64,000 bases of DNA from Burkholderia arboris (GCF_902499125.1 NZ_CABVPX010000035.1:28103-92102), one strand, 5' to 3'; shown: positions 31,257 to 41,103, counted from the first letter of the stretch. Translations and numbers: made by a program. The notes: a model not told the origin generated them from the sequence alone.

Positions 31257-32468
31257 TCAGTCCGCCGTGTCGCCGCCCTTCGGCACCTTCGACCACGCCT
31301 TGCGCCCCGGCATCGGCGCCCAGCCCGGGCGGGCCTTGCGCGCGCTGTCGATCACGACGAGGTAGCGGCCCGCGATCGGCGTGATGTCGCGGTCGCGCCG
31401 CAGCACCCACAGCGACTTGCCGGCCTCGACGCGCGCCTGGTAGTCGTCGTCGAGCAGGCCGTGGCGGTCGAAAAACGTGTTCAGCGAAGCGGGAATCCGC
31501 ACGCAGCCCTTCGAGTGCCGGATGCCGAGCAGCGCTTCGAGGCGGTCGGGATCGGTCGCATGCATCTGGAAGCGCATCGGCGACACGCCGCCCTTGCCCC
31601 AGCCGCGCTCGCCGTCCACCCAGCCGAAGTCATAGATGCGCATGTCGCGGCGGCCGTAGCCGCGAATGCCGTTCTCGTTCGTCGTGCCTTCCGCGCGGAA
31701 ATCCATGGTGTCGGGCGAGTGATGGAACACGCCGAGCGGCGTCAGGAAATGGTCGTACTTGCCCGGCAGCCCGGTGCCGACCGGCGATGCGCCGATCATC
31801 AGCCATGCGTTGGCCGGCGTGGCGCGGAAGTAGATGAAGAGCGCCTGCACGTTCGGTGCGCGGTCGACCATCGCGACGTACTCGCCGGCGAGGTCGCCGA
31901 GGTCCGCCTCGGCGAGTGCCTTCTGGAGCCGCTCGCCGTAGGCGCGCTGTTCGCTCGCGGGCACGTTCAGGCGGCGTGTGACTTCCTGCGTGAAGCGCTT
32001 GCGCATGTCGACGGCGCGCGCCGTCGCGTTCTTCGCTTCGTCGGCCGATAGCGGCGGATGCCGGCGTGGTGGGGTCGGTGCGGGCGCTTCGGCCTCGCTG
32101 GCGGCGGCTGGCGATGCGGCCGACGCAGGTTCCGCGGCGGACGCCGCAGAGCCAGCCGACGCCCCCGATGCCCCACTGGCAGGCTCTGCATGATGCACAC
32201 GCGACGCGGCAGGCGCGGATTGCGCAGCCGATGCGCCTGACGACGCGTGCGCGGACGAAGCCGGATGCGCATGAGACGCCGTCGACGCGGGCGACGCAAC
32301 TGATGAGGATGACGTAGCAGCGGACGACGGCACGTCGGACGCGGCAACAGCCGGCCGCCCGGCCAGAACGGAACCAGGCAACGCGGCAGCGAGCCACGCG
32401 TACACGGCCAATGTGCGGGTGAGACGGTGCGGCTTCGCCAACGGCCGCTTCAGGCTGGAAAGCATCAT
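31257..32468 (-). CDS. L,D-transpeptidase (YkuD) with Ala/Ser/Pro-rich linker
   Basis: The 403-residue exported protein has a signal or anchor at about residues 20-43 and a low-complexity Ala/Ser/Pro/His linker up to about residue 135. A helical region and a YkuD domain follow. The catalytic block reads H303...S319-K320-G321-C322-V323-R324. The nucleophile Cys and following Arg are conserved, but the usual His of S/T-H-G-C is Lys here. GTGLPGKYDHFLTPLGVFHHSPD corresponds to the YkuD core strand region. Such enzymes form 3-3 peptidoglycan bridges or anchor proteins. This variant's activity is uncertain because of the substitution. The start at 32468 removes a non-conserved N-terminal extension. 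Confidence 0.85.
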   Translation of the reverse strand: MMLSSLKRPLAKPHRLTRTLAVYAWLAAALPGSVLAGRPAVAASDVPSSAATSSSSVASPASTASHAHPASSAHASSGASAAQSAPAASRVHHAEPASGASGASAGSAASAAEPASAASPAAASEAEAPAPTPPRRHPPLSADEAKNATARAVDMRKRFTQEVTRRLNVPASEQRAYGERLQKALAEADLGDLAGEYVAMVDRAPNVQALFIYFRATPANAWLMIGASPVGTGLPGKYDHFLTPLGVFHHSPDTMDFRAEGTTNENGIRGYGRRDMRIYDFGWVDGERGWGKGGVSPMRFQMHATDPDRLEALLGIRHSKGCVRIPASLNTFFDRHGLLDDDYQARVEAGKSLWVLRRDRDITPIAGRYLVVIDSARKARPGWAPMPGRKAWSKVPKGGDTAD

Positions 32469-32947
32469 ACGTTCGAAGCCATCGGCCGATCCGGCCGCCG
32501 CATCATGCTGGTGCGAGCGGCGCATCTTCCGCGCGAGCCATCGACACGTCCGGCGCATCGTATGCGCCCGGCGCCGACGCCTCTTCGCGGCGGAGCCGTT
32601 CGCTGATGCAACGCGTGCGGTCCGATGGCGGCTAATGAGTCGTCAGGCCCTTCATTTTACGCGCCGACGCAGGAATCGGCAGCGGCAAAAGTGGGGGTTT
32701 TGCGGCAGATTTGCGCTTCGTCACGCTTTGTTTCAACTCGTTGCGGTTTGTGTTCCGGTTGCGTGTCACGCTTGCAGATTGAGCGTCTCGAAACACGCGC
32801 CCGGGAACTCGCGGGTTCCGCTCGCCACGATGCTCTCGCCTTATAAATTCGCATACCAAATCAATTTGGCCATGCGGCTTCCCCCGAGGAAGGTGCTTTT
32901 CGCATGCGTGCCGCGCGAACGATGCGGCACGCATGCGCAACTGCCTG
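32469..32947. other. 479-bp intergenic region
   Basis: The region separates the L,D-transpeptidase promoter side from the end of a leftward MFS gene. It contains a very regular 14-bp inverted repeat at 32901-32937 and an AT-rich block at about 32836-32870 that may be a promoter. No ORF with a credible ribosome site is supported. Confidence 0.5.
32901..32937. terminator. Perfect 14-bp inverted repeat after the MFS gene
   Basis: CGCATGCGTGCCGC (32901-32914) and GCGGCACGCATGCG (32924-32937) are exact reverse complements around a 9-nt loop, 10 bp past the leftward MFS stop. It is a strong RNA hairpin, but no U-run follows on the coding strand. Confidence 0.55.
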
Positions 32948-34366
32948 CTACTTCGAGATGGTTTCCAGCGCGATGCCCTTCGTGCGCGGCCCCATGAGTC
33001 CGATCGCGGCCATCACGATCACCATCGCGCCCGCAATGAACGCGAACACGCCGAACGTGCCGAAGCCCCGCAGCACGGCCGCGATCACGAACGACGAGAA
33101 AATCGCCGAGAAGCGGCTCCACGAATAGACGAAGCCGACGGCCCGCGCGCGGATCGACGTCGGGAACAGTTCCGCCTGATACGCGTGGAAGCTATACGAC
33201 ATGATGTTGCTTGCGAGCGTGAGGCCGATGCCGAGCACGATCAGGAATGCGCCCACTGTCGTCTGGCTGAACAGCAGCCCGCAGACGACGATCGCCGCCG
33301 CCATCGCGACGATCACCGACTTGCGCTCGAAGCGGTCGGCGATCACGAGGCCGATCAGCGGTCCGATCGGCGCCGCGAGCGCGATCACGCTCGAATACAT
33401 CAGGCTCGACGTGATCGTGATGCCCTGCTTGATCAGCAGCGTCGGCACCCAGTTCGCGAAGCCGTAGAAGCCGACGGTCTGGAACACGTTGAAGATCGTC
33501 ATCATGATCGTGCGGTTGCGATACGGCGGCACCCACATGTCGCGAAAGCGGCCGCGCGGCGGCACGGGCTCGGCCGGCGCGGGCGGCGGCAGCGGTCGGC
33601 CATACTCGGCTTCGACCTTCGCCTCGAGCGCGCGCATGATGCGATCGGCTTCGTCGACGCGCCCCTGCTGCGCGAGCCAGCGCGGGCTTTCCGGCAGTTC
33701 GCGGCGGATCCACCACACGAACAGCGCGCCGTGCGCGCCGATCAGCACGACCCAGCGCCAGCCGTCGAGGCCGAGCGGTGCATGCGGCACGAGCAGGTAC
33801 GCAAGGAACGCGACCACCGGCACCGCGACGAACCCGACCGCCTGCTCGCAGGCGAACGCACGGCCGCGGATCTGCTTCGGCACGAGTTCGGAGATGTACG
33901 TGCCGATCGTCACCATCTCGACGCCGAGGCCGAGACCGACGACGAAGCGCCAGAAGTTCAGCCCGGCCGCGGTGTCCTGGAACGCCATCACGACGTTGGC
34001 GGCCGTGTACCACAACAGCGACCACGTGAAGATCGCGCGGCGACCGAAGCGGTCGGCGAGGAAGCCGCACGCGATCGTACCGATGAAGAGCCCGGAGAAC
34101 AGCGCGGCAATGAAGCTCGCGACGCCCGTAGTGCCGAACAGGCCGTGCGTCGTCGCCGACAGGATGCCGCTTTTCACGAGGCCGGGCGCGACGTAGCCGC
34201 TATAGAGCAGATCGTAGAGTTCGAAGAAGAAGCCGAGGCTCAACAGAACGACGAGTTTCCAGACGCTGCGGGTCGGCGGCAGGCGGTCGAGACGGGCCGA
34301 GATGGAGCCGGGGTCGATGGAGGGGGATTGGGCTGTTGCCTGCGGAAGGCTGTCCGTTGAGGCCAT
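32948..34366 (-). CDS. MFS transporter, metabolite:H+ symporter-like
   Basis: The 472-residue protein has about 12 TM segments. FFFELYDLLYSGYVAPGL forms helix 1, FLADRFGRRAIF is the loop 2-3 motif, and RFVVGLGLGVEMVTIGTYISELVPKQIRGRAFACEQAVG follows, with the PESPRWL segment of the sugar/metabolite porter type after helix 6. SYSFHAYQAELFPTSIRARAVGF is the conserved second-half loop. The group includes carriers for aromatic or dicarboxylic acids (AAHS/NiaP-like). No catabolic gene adjoins it, so the substrate is unknown. ATG at 34366 begins the recognisable N-terminal tail; longer frames upstream are GC-rich noise. Confidence 0.85.
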   Translation of the reverse strand: MASTDSLPQATAQSPSIDPGSISARLDRLPPTRSVWKLVVLLSLGFFFELYDLLYSGYVAPGLVKSGILSATTHGLFGTTGVASFIAALFSGLFIGTIACGFLADRFGRRAIFTWSLLWYTAANVVMAFQDTAAGLNFWRFVVGLGLGVEMVTIGTYISELVPKQIRGRAFACEQAVGFVAVPVVAFLAYLLVPHAPLGLDGWRWVVLIGAHGALFVWWIRRELPESPRWLAQQGRVDEADRIMRALEAKVEAEYGRPLPPPAPAEPVPPRGRFRDMWVPPYRNRTIMMTIFNVFQTVGFYGFANWVPTLLIKQGITITSSLMYSSVIALAAPIGPLIGLVIADRFERKSVIVAMAAAIVVCGLLFSQTTVGAFLIVLGIGLTLASNIMSYSFHAYQAELFPTSIRARAVGFVYSWSRFSAIFSSFVIAAVLRGFGTFGVFAFIAGAMVIVMAAIGLMGPRTKGIALETISK

Positions 34367-34805
34367 CTTGGGCGCGTCTCCTGGTCGTGTCGTGTTGTGT
34401 GTTGTTGTCCGGCGACCGGCGAGCCGCCGTCGGGCGAATCGCTGCATTGTACCGGCACGCCCGTTCGGCGTACGCGCAAGCCGGCCGCGCAGCAGGCGTC
34501 GCAGCGGTTCGGACACCCTATTTTCGTGCCGGATAGTGTGTAACTTGCGTAACCGTGTGTCGGGGACGGATAACGCGTCGGGGCGGCCCGCCGGCGCTGC
34601 CCGCCCCGGCCGCTGGCGGCGCCGGCCCGGCGGTACGGGCCTGCCGTCAGATTTCGCGCCTACGTGCCTCGCCCGCCTCGCAACAAACGGGGTACGCAAT
34701 CGGTACAACCACGCGTTCCACACCCCGGTAACATGCTACCGGGCCAACCACCGGCTTCCGGCTGCCTTTCGGCACCCGGCACTGTCGGCCAATCGTAAGC
34801 ATTCC
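34367..34805. other. 439-bp divergent intergenic region (MFS / MscS)
   Basis: No ORF is supported. The right end has a hairpin (34724-34743) in the MscS leader. The promoters of both genes should lie here, but no consensus pair is obvious. Confidence 0.5.
34724..34743 (+). promoter_or_regulatory. Leader hairpin or operator before the MscS-type gene
   Basis: CCCGGTA-acatgc-TACCGGG is a perfect 7-bp inverted repeat 62 bp before the ATG. It could be an operator or an RNA hairpin. Confidence 0.35.
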
Positions 34806-37250
34806 ATGTCCATACAACGACTCTCCACGTACGCCCGCCGGATCGTGCTGATCGCGCTGCTGCAGTTCGCCGCAGTCGCGGCCGCGTCGGCATCGACGGA
34901 CGCCGCCTCCGCTCCGGTCGCGAGCGGCGTCGGCGCAACCGTGCCCGCCATTTCGCTGACCGACGCCGTCGCGCAGCTCAAGCAGATGCAGGTCGAACTG
35001 GACCGCATCAAGCAGCAGACCTCGACCGCATCCAACAGCAAGGAGCTCGATGCGCTCGACGACTCGGCGCAGGAACTCAGCACCGATGTCGCCAAACTGC
35101 AGAGCGATCTCACACCGCAACGCGCGCAGGTCCAGGCGCAACTCGACGTGCTCGGCCCGCCGCCGGCCGAGGGCGCCGCGCCGGAAACGCCGGCCGTCGC
35201 GAAGCAACGGACCACGCTGAATGCACGCAAGACACAGATCGATGCGGCGCTGAAGCAGGCCACCGACCAGAAAGCCAGCCTCACGAACCTGACCGAGCAG
35301 TTCGCAAAGCTGCATCGCAGCCTGCTGAAGAACCAGCTCGCGTTCCGTTCGGGCGGCATCTTCAGCGCGCAGTTCTGGCTGCCGCTGTTCCACCTGTCGC
35401 CTGACGACCGCCAGCGGCTCGAGGATTTCGACGACGAACTGTTCGACATGCTGCATTCGTCATGGGTGCCCGGGCAACGCGCGGTCACGACGGTGCTGCT
35501 GATCGCCGCGTTCGCGGTGTGGCTCGGCGGCCGCCGGCTCATCGAGCGCGGGCTCGCATGGATTGCGCTGAGCCGCCTGCCGCCCACCCGCCTGCGCCGC
35601 AGCGCGCTGGCGCTGTCGACCGTGCTGTCGACCTTCCTGGCGACGGCCATTGCCATTCAGATCCTCTACCTCGCCGTCGCGCGCCACTACGAGCTCACGC
35701 CGTCGCTGACCGACCTGTGGGACCAGTTTGCGAAGCTCGCCGCCACCTGCGCACTGATCGCCGGGCTCGGCCGCGCCCTGCTCTGCACCAAGCATCCGTC
35801 GTGGCGCCTGCCCGCGCTCGCCGATCCCGTCGCGCTCGCGATGAAGCCGTTCCCCGGCATCCTGGCCGCCCTGCTGCTCGTGTCCGGCACGCTCGAATCG
35901 ATCAACCGGATCGTCGACACCAGCCTGGCGGTCACGCTGTTCGGTCGCGGCATCGTGTCGCTCGTCGTCGCGCTGACGGTCGGCGCGTCGCTGTTGCGCG
36001 CGAACCGCGCGCGCAGCGCGCTCGCGGCGGCGGGCGAGGCCCCCGAGCAGCGTTCGACGCTCGCGGGGCTGATCCATGCCGGCGTCACGCTGGCGATCGT
36101 CGCGTCGCTGATCGCGCTCCTGATCGGCTACATCACGGTCGCGCGCTTCATCACGTATGAGCTCGTGTGGTTCGAGATCGTGCTGTGCGCAACCTACATC
36201 CTGATCCAGTTGACGCGCGACGCAAGCGAAAGCCTGTTCTCGTCGAGCCTGTCGACGGGCCAGCAGATCAAGCATCTGTTCGCGCTCGAAGATCGCCACC
36301 TCGATCAGGCACGCACGGTCCTGTCCGGTTTCGGCACGAGCCTGCTGATGCTGATCGCGGCAATCGCGCTGCTGACGGGCGGCTTCGGCACGACGCCGGG
36401 CGACCTGCTCGACAGCGCGGTCGCGATGATCGGCAGCCAGCGGCTGCAGAGCCTGAACATCATGCCCGACCGGATCCTGAACGCCGTGATCGGGTTCGCG
36501 ATCGGCTTCTACCTGCTGCGCTCGCTGCGTCGCTGGCTCGACAGCGAGTTCATGCCCGCGCTCGGCATGGATACGGGCATGCGCGTGTCGCTGATCACGT
36601 TGTTCACCAACGTCGGCTACGTGCTGCTGGTGCTGATGACGCTCGGGCTGCTCGGCGTCCGGTGGAACAACCTCGCGTGGATCGTCAGTGCGTTGTCGGT
36701 GGGTATCGGCTTCGGCCTGCAGGAAATCGTGAAGAACTTCGTGTCCGGGCTGATCCTGCTGACCGAGCGCCCGGTGAAGGTGGGCGACATGATCAGCATC
36801 GCGGGCGTCGAAGGCGACATCCGCCGCATCAACGTGCGCGCGACCGAGATCCAGCTCAGCGACCGCTCGACCGTGATCGTGCCGAACTCGCAGCTGATCT
36901 CGCAGAACCTGCGCAACGTGACGATGGGCAACAGCACGCAGGGCGTCGCGACACTGGTGCTGACGTTCCCACTGAACACCGATCCCGAGCAGGTGCGCGA
37001 CCTGCTGCTCGACGCTTATTGCGAACACCAGGCGATTCTCGAGAAGCCGGCGCCGTCGGTGACGTTCAGCCAGCTCACGCCGGACGGGATCACGCTGAGC
37101 GTGACGGGTTACGTGTCGAGCCCGCGGATCGCGAGTTCGACCAAGAGCGACCTGCTGTTCGAGATCCTGAAGCGGCTGCGCGCGGCGGGGATCACGCTGT
37201 CGAGCCCGCAGATGCTGGTCGTGCAGAACATGCCGGCGGCGGAGCAGTGA
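34806..37250 (+). CDS. Large MscS-family mechanosensitive channel
   Basis: The 814-residue protein has a signal peptide (to about residue 33) and a periplasmic coiled-coil (DUF3772-like) region of about 150 residues rich in Leu/Gln/Lys. A multi-helix membrane part follows. The pore-lining helix lies in NNLAWIVSALSVGIGFGLQE, followed by the beta domain VKNFVSGLILLTERPVKVGD and VIVPNSQLISQ, then a C-terminal alpha/beta domain. This is the plan of MscK/YbdG-like large channels that release solutes on hypo-osmotic shock. ATG at 34806 is preferred because the signal peptide begins there. It ends before a strong bidirectional terminator. Confidence 0.9.
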   Translation: MSIQRLSTYARRIVLIALLQFAAVAAASASTDAASAPVASGVGATVPAISLTDAVAQLKQMQVELDRIKQQTSTASNSKELDALDDSAQELSTDVAKLQSDLTPQRAQVQAQLDVLGPPPAEGAAPETPAVAKQRTTLNARKTQIDAALKQATDQKASLTNLTEQFAKLHRSLLKNQLAFRSGGIFSAQFWLPLFHLSPDDRQRLEDFDDELFDMLHSSWVPGQRAVTTVLLIAAFAVWLGGRRLIERGLAWIALSRLPPTRLRRSALALSTVLSTFLATAIAIQILYLAVARHYELTPSLTDLWDQFAKLAATCALIAGLGRALLCTKHPSWRLPALADPVALAMKPFPGILAALLLVSGTLESINRIVDTSLAVTLFGRGIVSLVVALTVGASLLRANRARSALAAAGEAPEQRSTLAGLIHAGVTLAIVASLIALLIGYITVARFITYELVWFEIVLCATYILIQLTRDASESLFSSSLSTGQQIKHLFALEDRHLDQARTVLSGFGTSLLMLIAAIALLTGGFGTTPGDLLDSAVAMIGSQRLQSLNIMPDRILNAVIGFAIGFYLLRSLRRWLDSEFMPALGMDTGMRVSLITLFTNVGYVLLVLMTLGLLGVRWNNLAWIVSALSVGIGFGLQEIVKNFVSGLILLTERPVKVGDMISIAGVEGDIRRINVRATEIQLSDRSTVIVPNSQLISQNLRNVTMGNSTQGVATLVLTFPLNTDPEQVRDLLLDAYCEHQAILEKPAPSVTFSQLTPDGITLSVTGYVSSPRIASSTKSDLLFEILKRLRAAGITLSSPQMLVVQNMPAAEQ

Positions 37251-37305
37251 GCACCGCCTGAGCGGGCGAGTCGTCGACAACGCACCCGCCTCGCCCGAAA
37301 TACAA

Positions 37306-37339
37306 AGGGCCGGTTGCCGCATCCGCGGCAACCGGCCCT
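37306..37339. terminator. Bidirectional terminator between MscS-type and amaB-like genes
   Basis: A perfect 15-bp stem (AGGGCCGGTTGCCGC / GCGGCAACCGGCCCT) with a 4-nt loop is flanked by A-rich and T-rich bases on the two sides. It sits between convergent genes. Confidence 0.85.
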
Positions 37340-37376
37340 ATTCATTCACACGCGGCGCCCAGCGGGGCACCCCGTA

Positions 37377-38888
37377 TTACACGTCGAACTTCACACCCTG
37401 CGCCAGCGGCAGCTGCCGGCTGTAGTTGATCGTATTCGTCGCGCGGCGCATATACGCCTTCCACGCATCCGAACCCGACTCGCGGCCACCACCCGTTTCC
37501 TTCTCGCCGCCGAACGCGCCGCCGATTTCCGCGCCGCTCGTGCCGATGTTCACGTTGACGATCCCGCAATCGCTGCCGGCCGCCGACATGAACTGCTCGG
37601 CTTCACGCATGTCGTTCGTGAAGATCGCCGACGACAGGCCTTGCGGCACCGCGTTGTGCAGTTCGATCGCGTCTTCGAAGTTGTCGTAGACCATCACGTA
37701 CAGGATCGGCGCGAACGTCTCGCGCTCGACCACCGCCGATTGCTTCGGCATCCACACGATTGCCGGACGCACGTAGTACGCATCCGCGTGACCGATGTCG
37801 ACGCGTTCGCCGCCCTTCACTTCGCCGCCCTGCTCGCGCGCATCGCCCAGCGCCTTCTGCATCGCGTCGAACGATGCGCGATCGACCAGCGGGCCGACCA
37901 GCGTGCCGTCTTCAAGCGGGTTGCCGACCTTCACCGACGTGTAGGCCTTCTCGATGCGCGGCAGCAGTTGCTCGACCAGGCTGCGATGCACGATCAGGCG
38001 GCGCAGCGTCGTGCAGCGCTGGCCGGCCGTTCCAACCGCCGCGAACGTAACGGCACGCACGACGAGATCGAGATCCGCGCTCGGCGCGACGATCATCCCG
38101 TTGTTGCCGCCGAGTTCGAGGATGCCGCGCGCGAGACGCTGGCTCAGCACCTTCGCGACTTCCTGGCCCATCCGCACGCTGCCCGTCGCGCTGACGACCG
38201 GCACCTTCTTCGACGCCGTCAGCACTTCGCCGACGTCGCGCATGCCGAGCACCAGCTGGCTCAGCTCGGCCGGCGCGACGCCCGGATGCGTCTTCTCGAA
38301 TTCGCGGATCGCCTTCTGGAGCAGCACGTGACATGCAATCGCGGTGAGCGGCGTCTTCTCGGACGGCTTCCACACGACCGAATCGCCGCACACGAACGCG
38401 AGCGCCGCATTCCACGCCCACACTGCAACCGGGAAGTTGAACGCCGAAATCACGCCGCACACGCCGATCGGGTGCCACGTTTCCATCATCCGGTGGCCCG
38501 GGCGCTCCGACGCGATCGTCAGGCCGTAAAGCTGGCGCGACAGACCGACCGCGAAATCGCAGATGTCGATCATTTCCTGCACTTCGCCGAGGCCTTCCGA
38601 CGTGATCTTGCCGGCTTCGAGCGTGACGAGGCGGCCAAGCTCGGCCTTGTGCTCGCGCAGCACGTTGCCGAACACGCGCACGAGTTCGCCGCGCACCGGC
38701 GCCGGCACCGTGCGCCACTTGAGGAATGCGTCGTGCGCAGCGTCGATCTTGCGTTCTGCGTCAGCCGGCGTGTCGACAGCCAGCGTCGCGAGCGTCGCGC
38801 CGTCGAGCGGCGAACGCGCGGTCAGCGCATTGCCTTTCCACTGGGCGAGATCGATGTCGAGCGCGGCAAGAATGTCGTTGAATTGCAT
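37377..38888 (-). CDS. amaB: L-aminoadipate-semialdehyde / piperidine-6-carboxylate dehydrogenase
   Basis: The 503-residue NAD-dependent aldehyde dehydrogenase is of the ALDH7 (antiquitin/AmaB) group. It has a LGGNNGMIVAPSADLDL glutamate-loop region, the catalytic cysteine in GTAGQRCTTLRRL, NVNIGTSGAEIGGAFGGEKETGGGRESGS and a C-terminal NTINYSRQLPLAQGVKFDV. These are close to the Pseudomonas AmaB sequence style. It oxidises aminoadipate semialdehyde (cyclic form piperidine-6-carboxylate) to L-2-aminoadipate in lysine and pipecolate catabolism. A lysP-like permease is divergent and an amaA-like oxidase lies nearby, which supports the assignment. ATG at 38888 has GAGGAAG upstream. Confidence 0.9.
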   Translation of the reverse strand: MQFNDILAALDIDLAQWKGNALTARSPLDGATLATLAVDTPADAERKIDAAHDAFLKWRTVPAPVRGELVRVFGNVLREHKAELGRLVTLEAGKITSEGLGEVQEMIDICDFAVGLSRQLYGLTIASERPGHRMMETWHPIGVCGVISAFNFPVAVWAWNAALAFVCGDSVVWKPSEKTPLTAIACHVLLQKAIREFEKTHPGVAPAELSQLVLGMRDVGEVLTASKKVPVVSATGSVRMGQEVAKVLSQRLARGILELGGNNGMIVAPSADLDLVVRAVTFAAVGTAGQRCTTLRRLIVHRSLVEQLLPRIEKAYTSVKVGNPLEDGTLVGPLVDRASFDAMQKALGDAREQGGEVKGGERVDIGHADAYYVRPAIVWMPKQSAVVERETFAPILYVMVYDNFEDAIELHNAVPQGLSSAIFTNDMREAEQFMSAAGSDCGIVNVNIGTSGAEIGGAFGGEKETGGGRESGSDAWKAYMRRATNTINYSRQLPLAQGVKFDV

Positions 38889-39522
38889 CACTTCCTCTTC
38901 AGGGACAGATTGATCGGTGCGGCGGCAGCGCCGCCCGCGTGATTCGATTGGAGCGCGTTCGCGCGCCCTGTGCAAGCGGATGCGCCGCGTGGCCGGCCCG
39001 GTGCGCCCTGCGGCGCATCGCGCTGCGCCGCCGCCGGAAGCCCGGCCGGACGGCGCGCCCCAGCCTCGCGAGGCACGATCCATGAAATACATTGTCGGTG
39101 GCCACAAGTCGGGCCGCTATTGATATTAACTCACGACTTCATTCCGAAAACGCAACAACCCGACGAACGAACCCCATGCTTTCCTGTGCCGATATGGGAC
39201 GCTTCCGAAGCCCGCAACCGGGCGATCGGACACGTCCTGAAGCGATACAAGTTGATGACAAACCTGCATCACCCTGTTCGGAAATATCGTTTGCCGGTCG
39301 TGCATCGGGCACACACAATCGGGGCGACGTCGAGGTGCAACGCACCCGGCGCGCCGCCGGCCGCCACTATGGCAGCCGGACGCCAGACGAACGCGACACG
39401 CATCGCGGCCCCGCTCATCGGGCCCGTTTCGCACCGTATCACCGCTGCCCGGCCCGCGCCCGGCAACGCGTCGCGCTTCGTCACCGAAAAAACAATCCCG
39501 GAGACAGCGCCCAGCGCCCGCC
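38889..39522. other. 634-bp divergent regulatory region of the lysine locus
   Basis: This long non-coding gap separates amaB from the permease. It has an AT-richer centre (about 39080-39180), possibly both promoters and upstream activator sites. No credible ORF or clean palindrome was found. The permease ATG lacks a close ribosome site (GGAGA is about 17 bp away), so its start may be leader-controlled or misplaced. Confidence 0.5.
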
Positions 39523-41103
39523 ATGCATTCAGATGCCCGCCCCGATTCGTCCCGCCCTTCCGGCTCGCCGCCCGCGAAGCCGTCCCTCCACCGTGCGCTG
39601 CAGGCCCGCCATCTGCGAATGATCGCGATCGGCGGCTCGATCGGCACGGGCCTGTTCGTCGCGTCCGGCGCGTCGATCTCGCAGGCCGGCCCGGGCGGCG
39701 CAATGCTCGCGTACATGGTGATCGGCCTGATGGTCTATTTCCTGATGACGAGCTTAGGCGAGATGGCCGCGTTCATGCCGGTGTCGGGTTCGTTCGCGAC
39801 CTACGGCGCAAAGTTCGTCGACGAAGGCTTCGGTTTCGCGCTCGGCTGGAACTACTGGTACAGCTGGGCCGTGACGCTGGCGGTGGAGCTCGTCGCCGGG
39901 CAACTGGTGATGAACTACTGGTTCCCGCACGTGCCGGGCGTCTGGTGGAGCGCGCTGTTCCTCACCTTGATCTTCGCGCTCAACGCACTGTCGGTGCGCG
40001 GCTTCGGCGAAGCCGAATACTGGTTCGCGCTGATCAAGGTACTGACGGTGCTCGCGTTCGTCGGCGTCGGCCTGCTGATGATCTTCGGGATCATGCAGGG
40101 CGGCCCGAGCGCCGGCTGGGGCAACTTCACGATCGGCGACGCGCCGTTCGCCGGCGGCTGGGCAACGATGCTCGGCGTTGCGATGATCGCGGGCTTCTCG
40201 TTCCAGGGCACCGAAATGATCGGCGTCGCGGCCGGCGAATCGGAGAACCCGCGCACGACGATCCCGCGCGCGGTGAGCCAGATCTTCTGGCGCATCCTGC
40301 TGTTCTACGTGCTCGCGATCTTCGTGATCGGCGTGCTGATTCCCTACACCGACCCGAGCCTGCTGAAGAGCGACGTGACCGACATCGGCGTGAGCCCGTT
40401 CACGCTCGTGTTCCGCCACGCGGGCCTCGCGTTCGCGGCCGGGGTGATGAATGCGGTGATCCTGACGGCCGTGCTGTCGGCCGGCAACTCGGGCATGTAC
40501 GCGTCGACGCGGATGCTCTACAACCTCGCCGTCGAAGGCCGTGCGCCGAAGCTGTTCGCGAAGCTGTCGGCGGGCGGCGTGCCGCGCAACGCGCTGTATG
40601 CGACCACCGCCGTCGGCGCGCTGTGCTTCCTCACGTCGCTGTACGGCAACAAGACCGTCTACCTGTGGCTGCTGAACACGTCGGGCATGGCCGGCTTCAT
40701 CACGTGGCTCGGCATCGCGGTCAGCCACTACCGCTTCCGCAAGGGTTTCCTGAAGCAGGGCTACCGGCTCGACCAGTTGCCGTACCGCTCGAAGTGGTTC
40801 CCGTTCGGCCCACTGTTCGCGTTCGCGCTGTGCGCGGTCGTCGCGCTCGGCCAGGACTATCAGGCGTTCCTCTCCGACAAGATCGACTGGGTCGGCGTCG
40901 CCGCGACCTACATCGGCCTGCCGTTCTTCCTCGCGATCTGGCTCGGCTACGCGCTCGTGCGCAAATGCCGCCTCGTGCGCTACGAAGACATGGAGATTGC
41001 GCCGTGGATCGAACGCAACGCGACGCCCGAAGCCGCGCCGCAGGCCGCCACCGGCTACGCGGGCTACGTCGCCCGCCCGGCCAACCCGACGCCGGGTGCG
41101 TGA
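39523..41103 (+). CDS. lysP: LysP-type lysine:H+ symporter (AAT family)
   Basis: The 526-residue protein has 12 TM segments and follows E. coli LysP closely in wording: RHLRMIAIGGSIGTGLFVASGA, GEMAAFMPVSGSFATYGAKFVDEGFGFALGWNYWYSWAVT, GFSFQGTEMIGVAAGESENPRTTIPRAV, and AVLSAGNSGMYASTRMLYNLA. It imports L-lysine. The amaA/amaB homologues on either side make lysine or a lysine-derived compound the obvious cargo. A few extra N-terminal residues (rich in Ser/Pro) precede the LysP-like start. Confidence 0.9.
   Translation: MHSDARPDSSRPSGSPPAKPSLHRALQARHLRMIAIGGSIGTGLFVASGASISQAGPGGAMLAYMVIGLMVYFLMTSLGEMAAFMPVSGSFATYGAKFVDEGFGFALGWNYWYSWAVTLAVELVAGQLVMNYWFPHVPGVWWSALFLTLIFALNALSVRGFGEAEYWFALIKVLTVLAFVGVGLLMIFGIMQGGPSAGWGNFTIGDAPFAGGWATMLGVAMIAGFSFQGTEMIGVAAGESENPRTTIPRAVSQIFWRILLFYVLAIFVIGVLIPYTDPSLLKSDVTDIGVSPFTLVFRHAGLAFAAGVMNAVILTAVLSAGNSGMYASTRMLYNLAVEGRAPKLFAKLSAGGVPRNALYATTAVGALCFLTSLYGNKTVYLWLLNTSGMAGFITWLGIAVSHYRFRKGFLKQGYRLDQLPYRSKWFPFGPLFAFALCAVVALGQDYQAFLSDKIDWVGVAATYIGLPFFLAIWLGYALVRKCRLVRYEDMEIAPWIERNATPEAAPQAATGYAGYVARPANPTPGA

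Noticed and set aside
32469..32947. Small ORFs in the gap before the L,D-transpeptidase
   Set aside because: None has a ribosome site and their composition matches random GC-rich reading frames.
38889..39522. A frame of about 176 codons starting at 39092 in the lysine-locus gap
   Set aside because: The translation is Arg/Pro-rich without a motif, its start has no ribosome site, and it overlaps the permease start.
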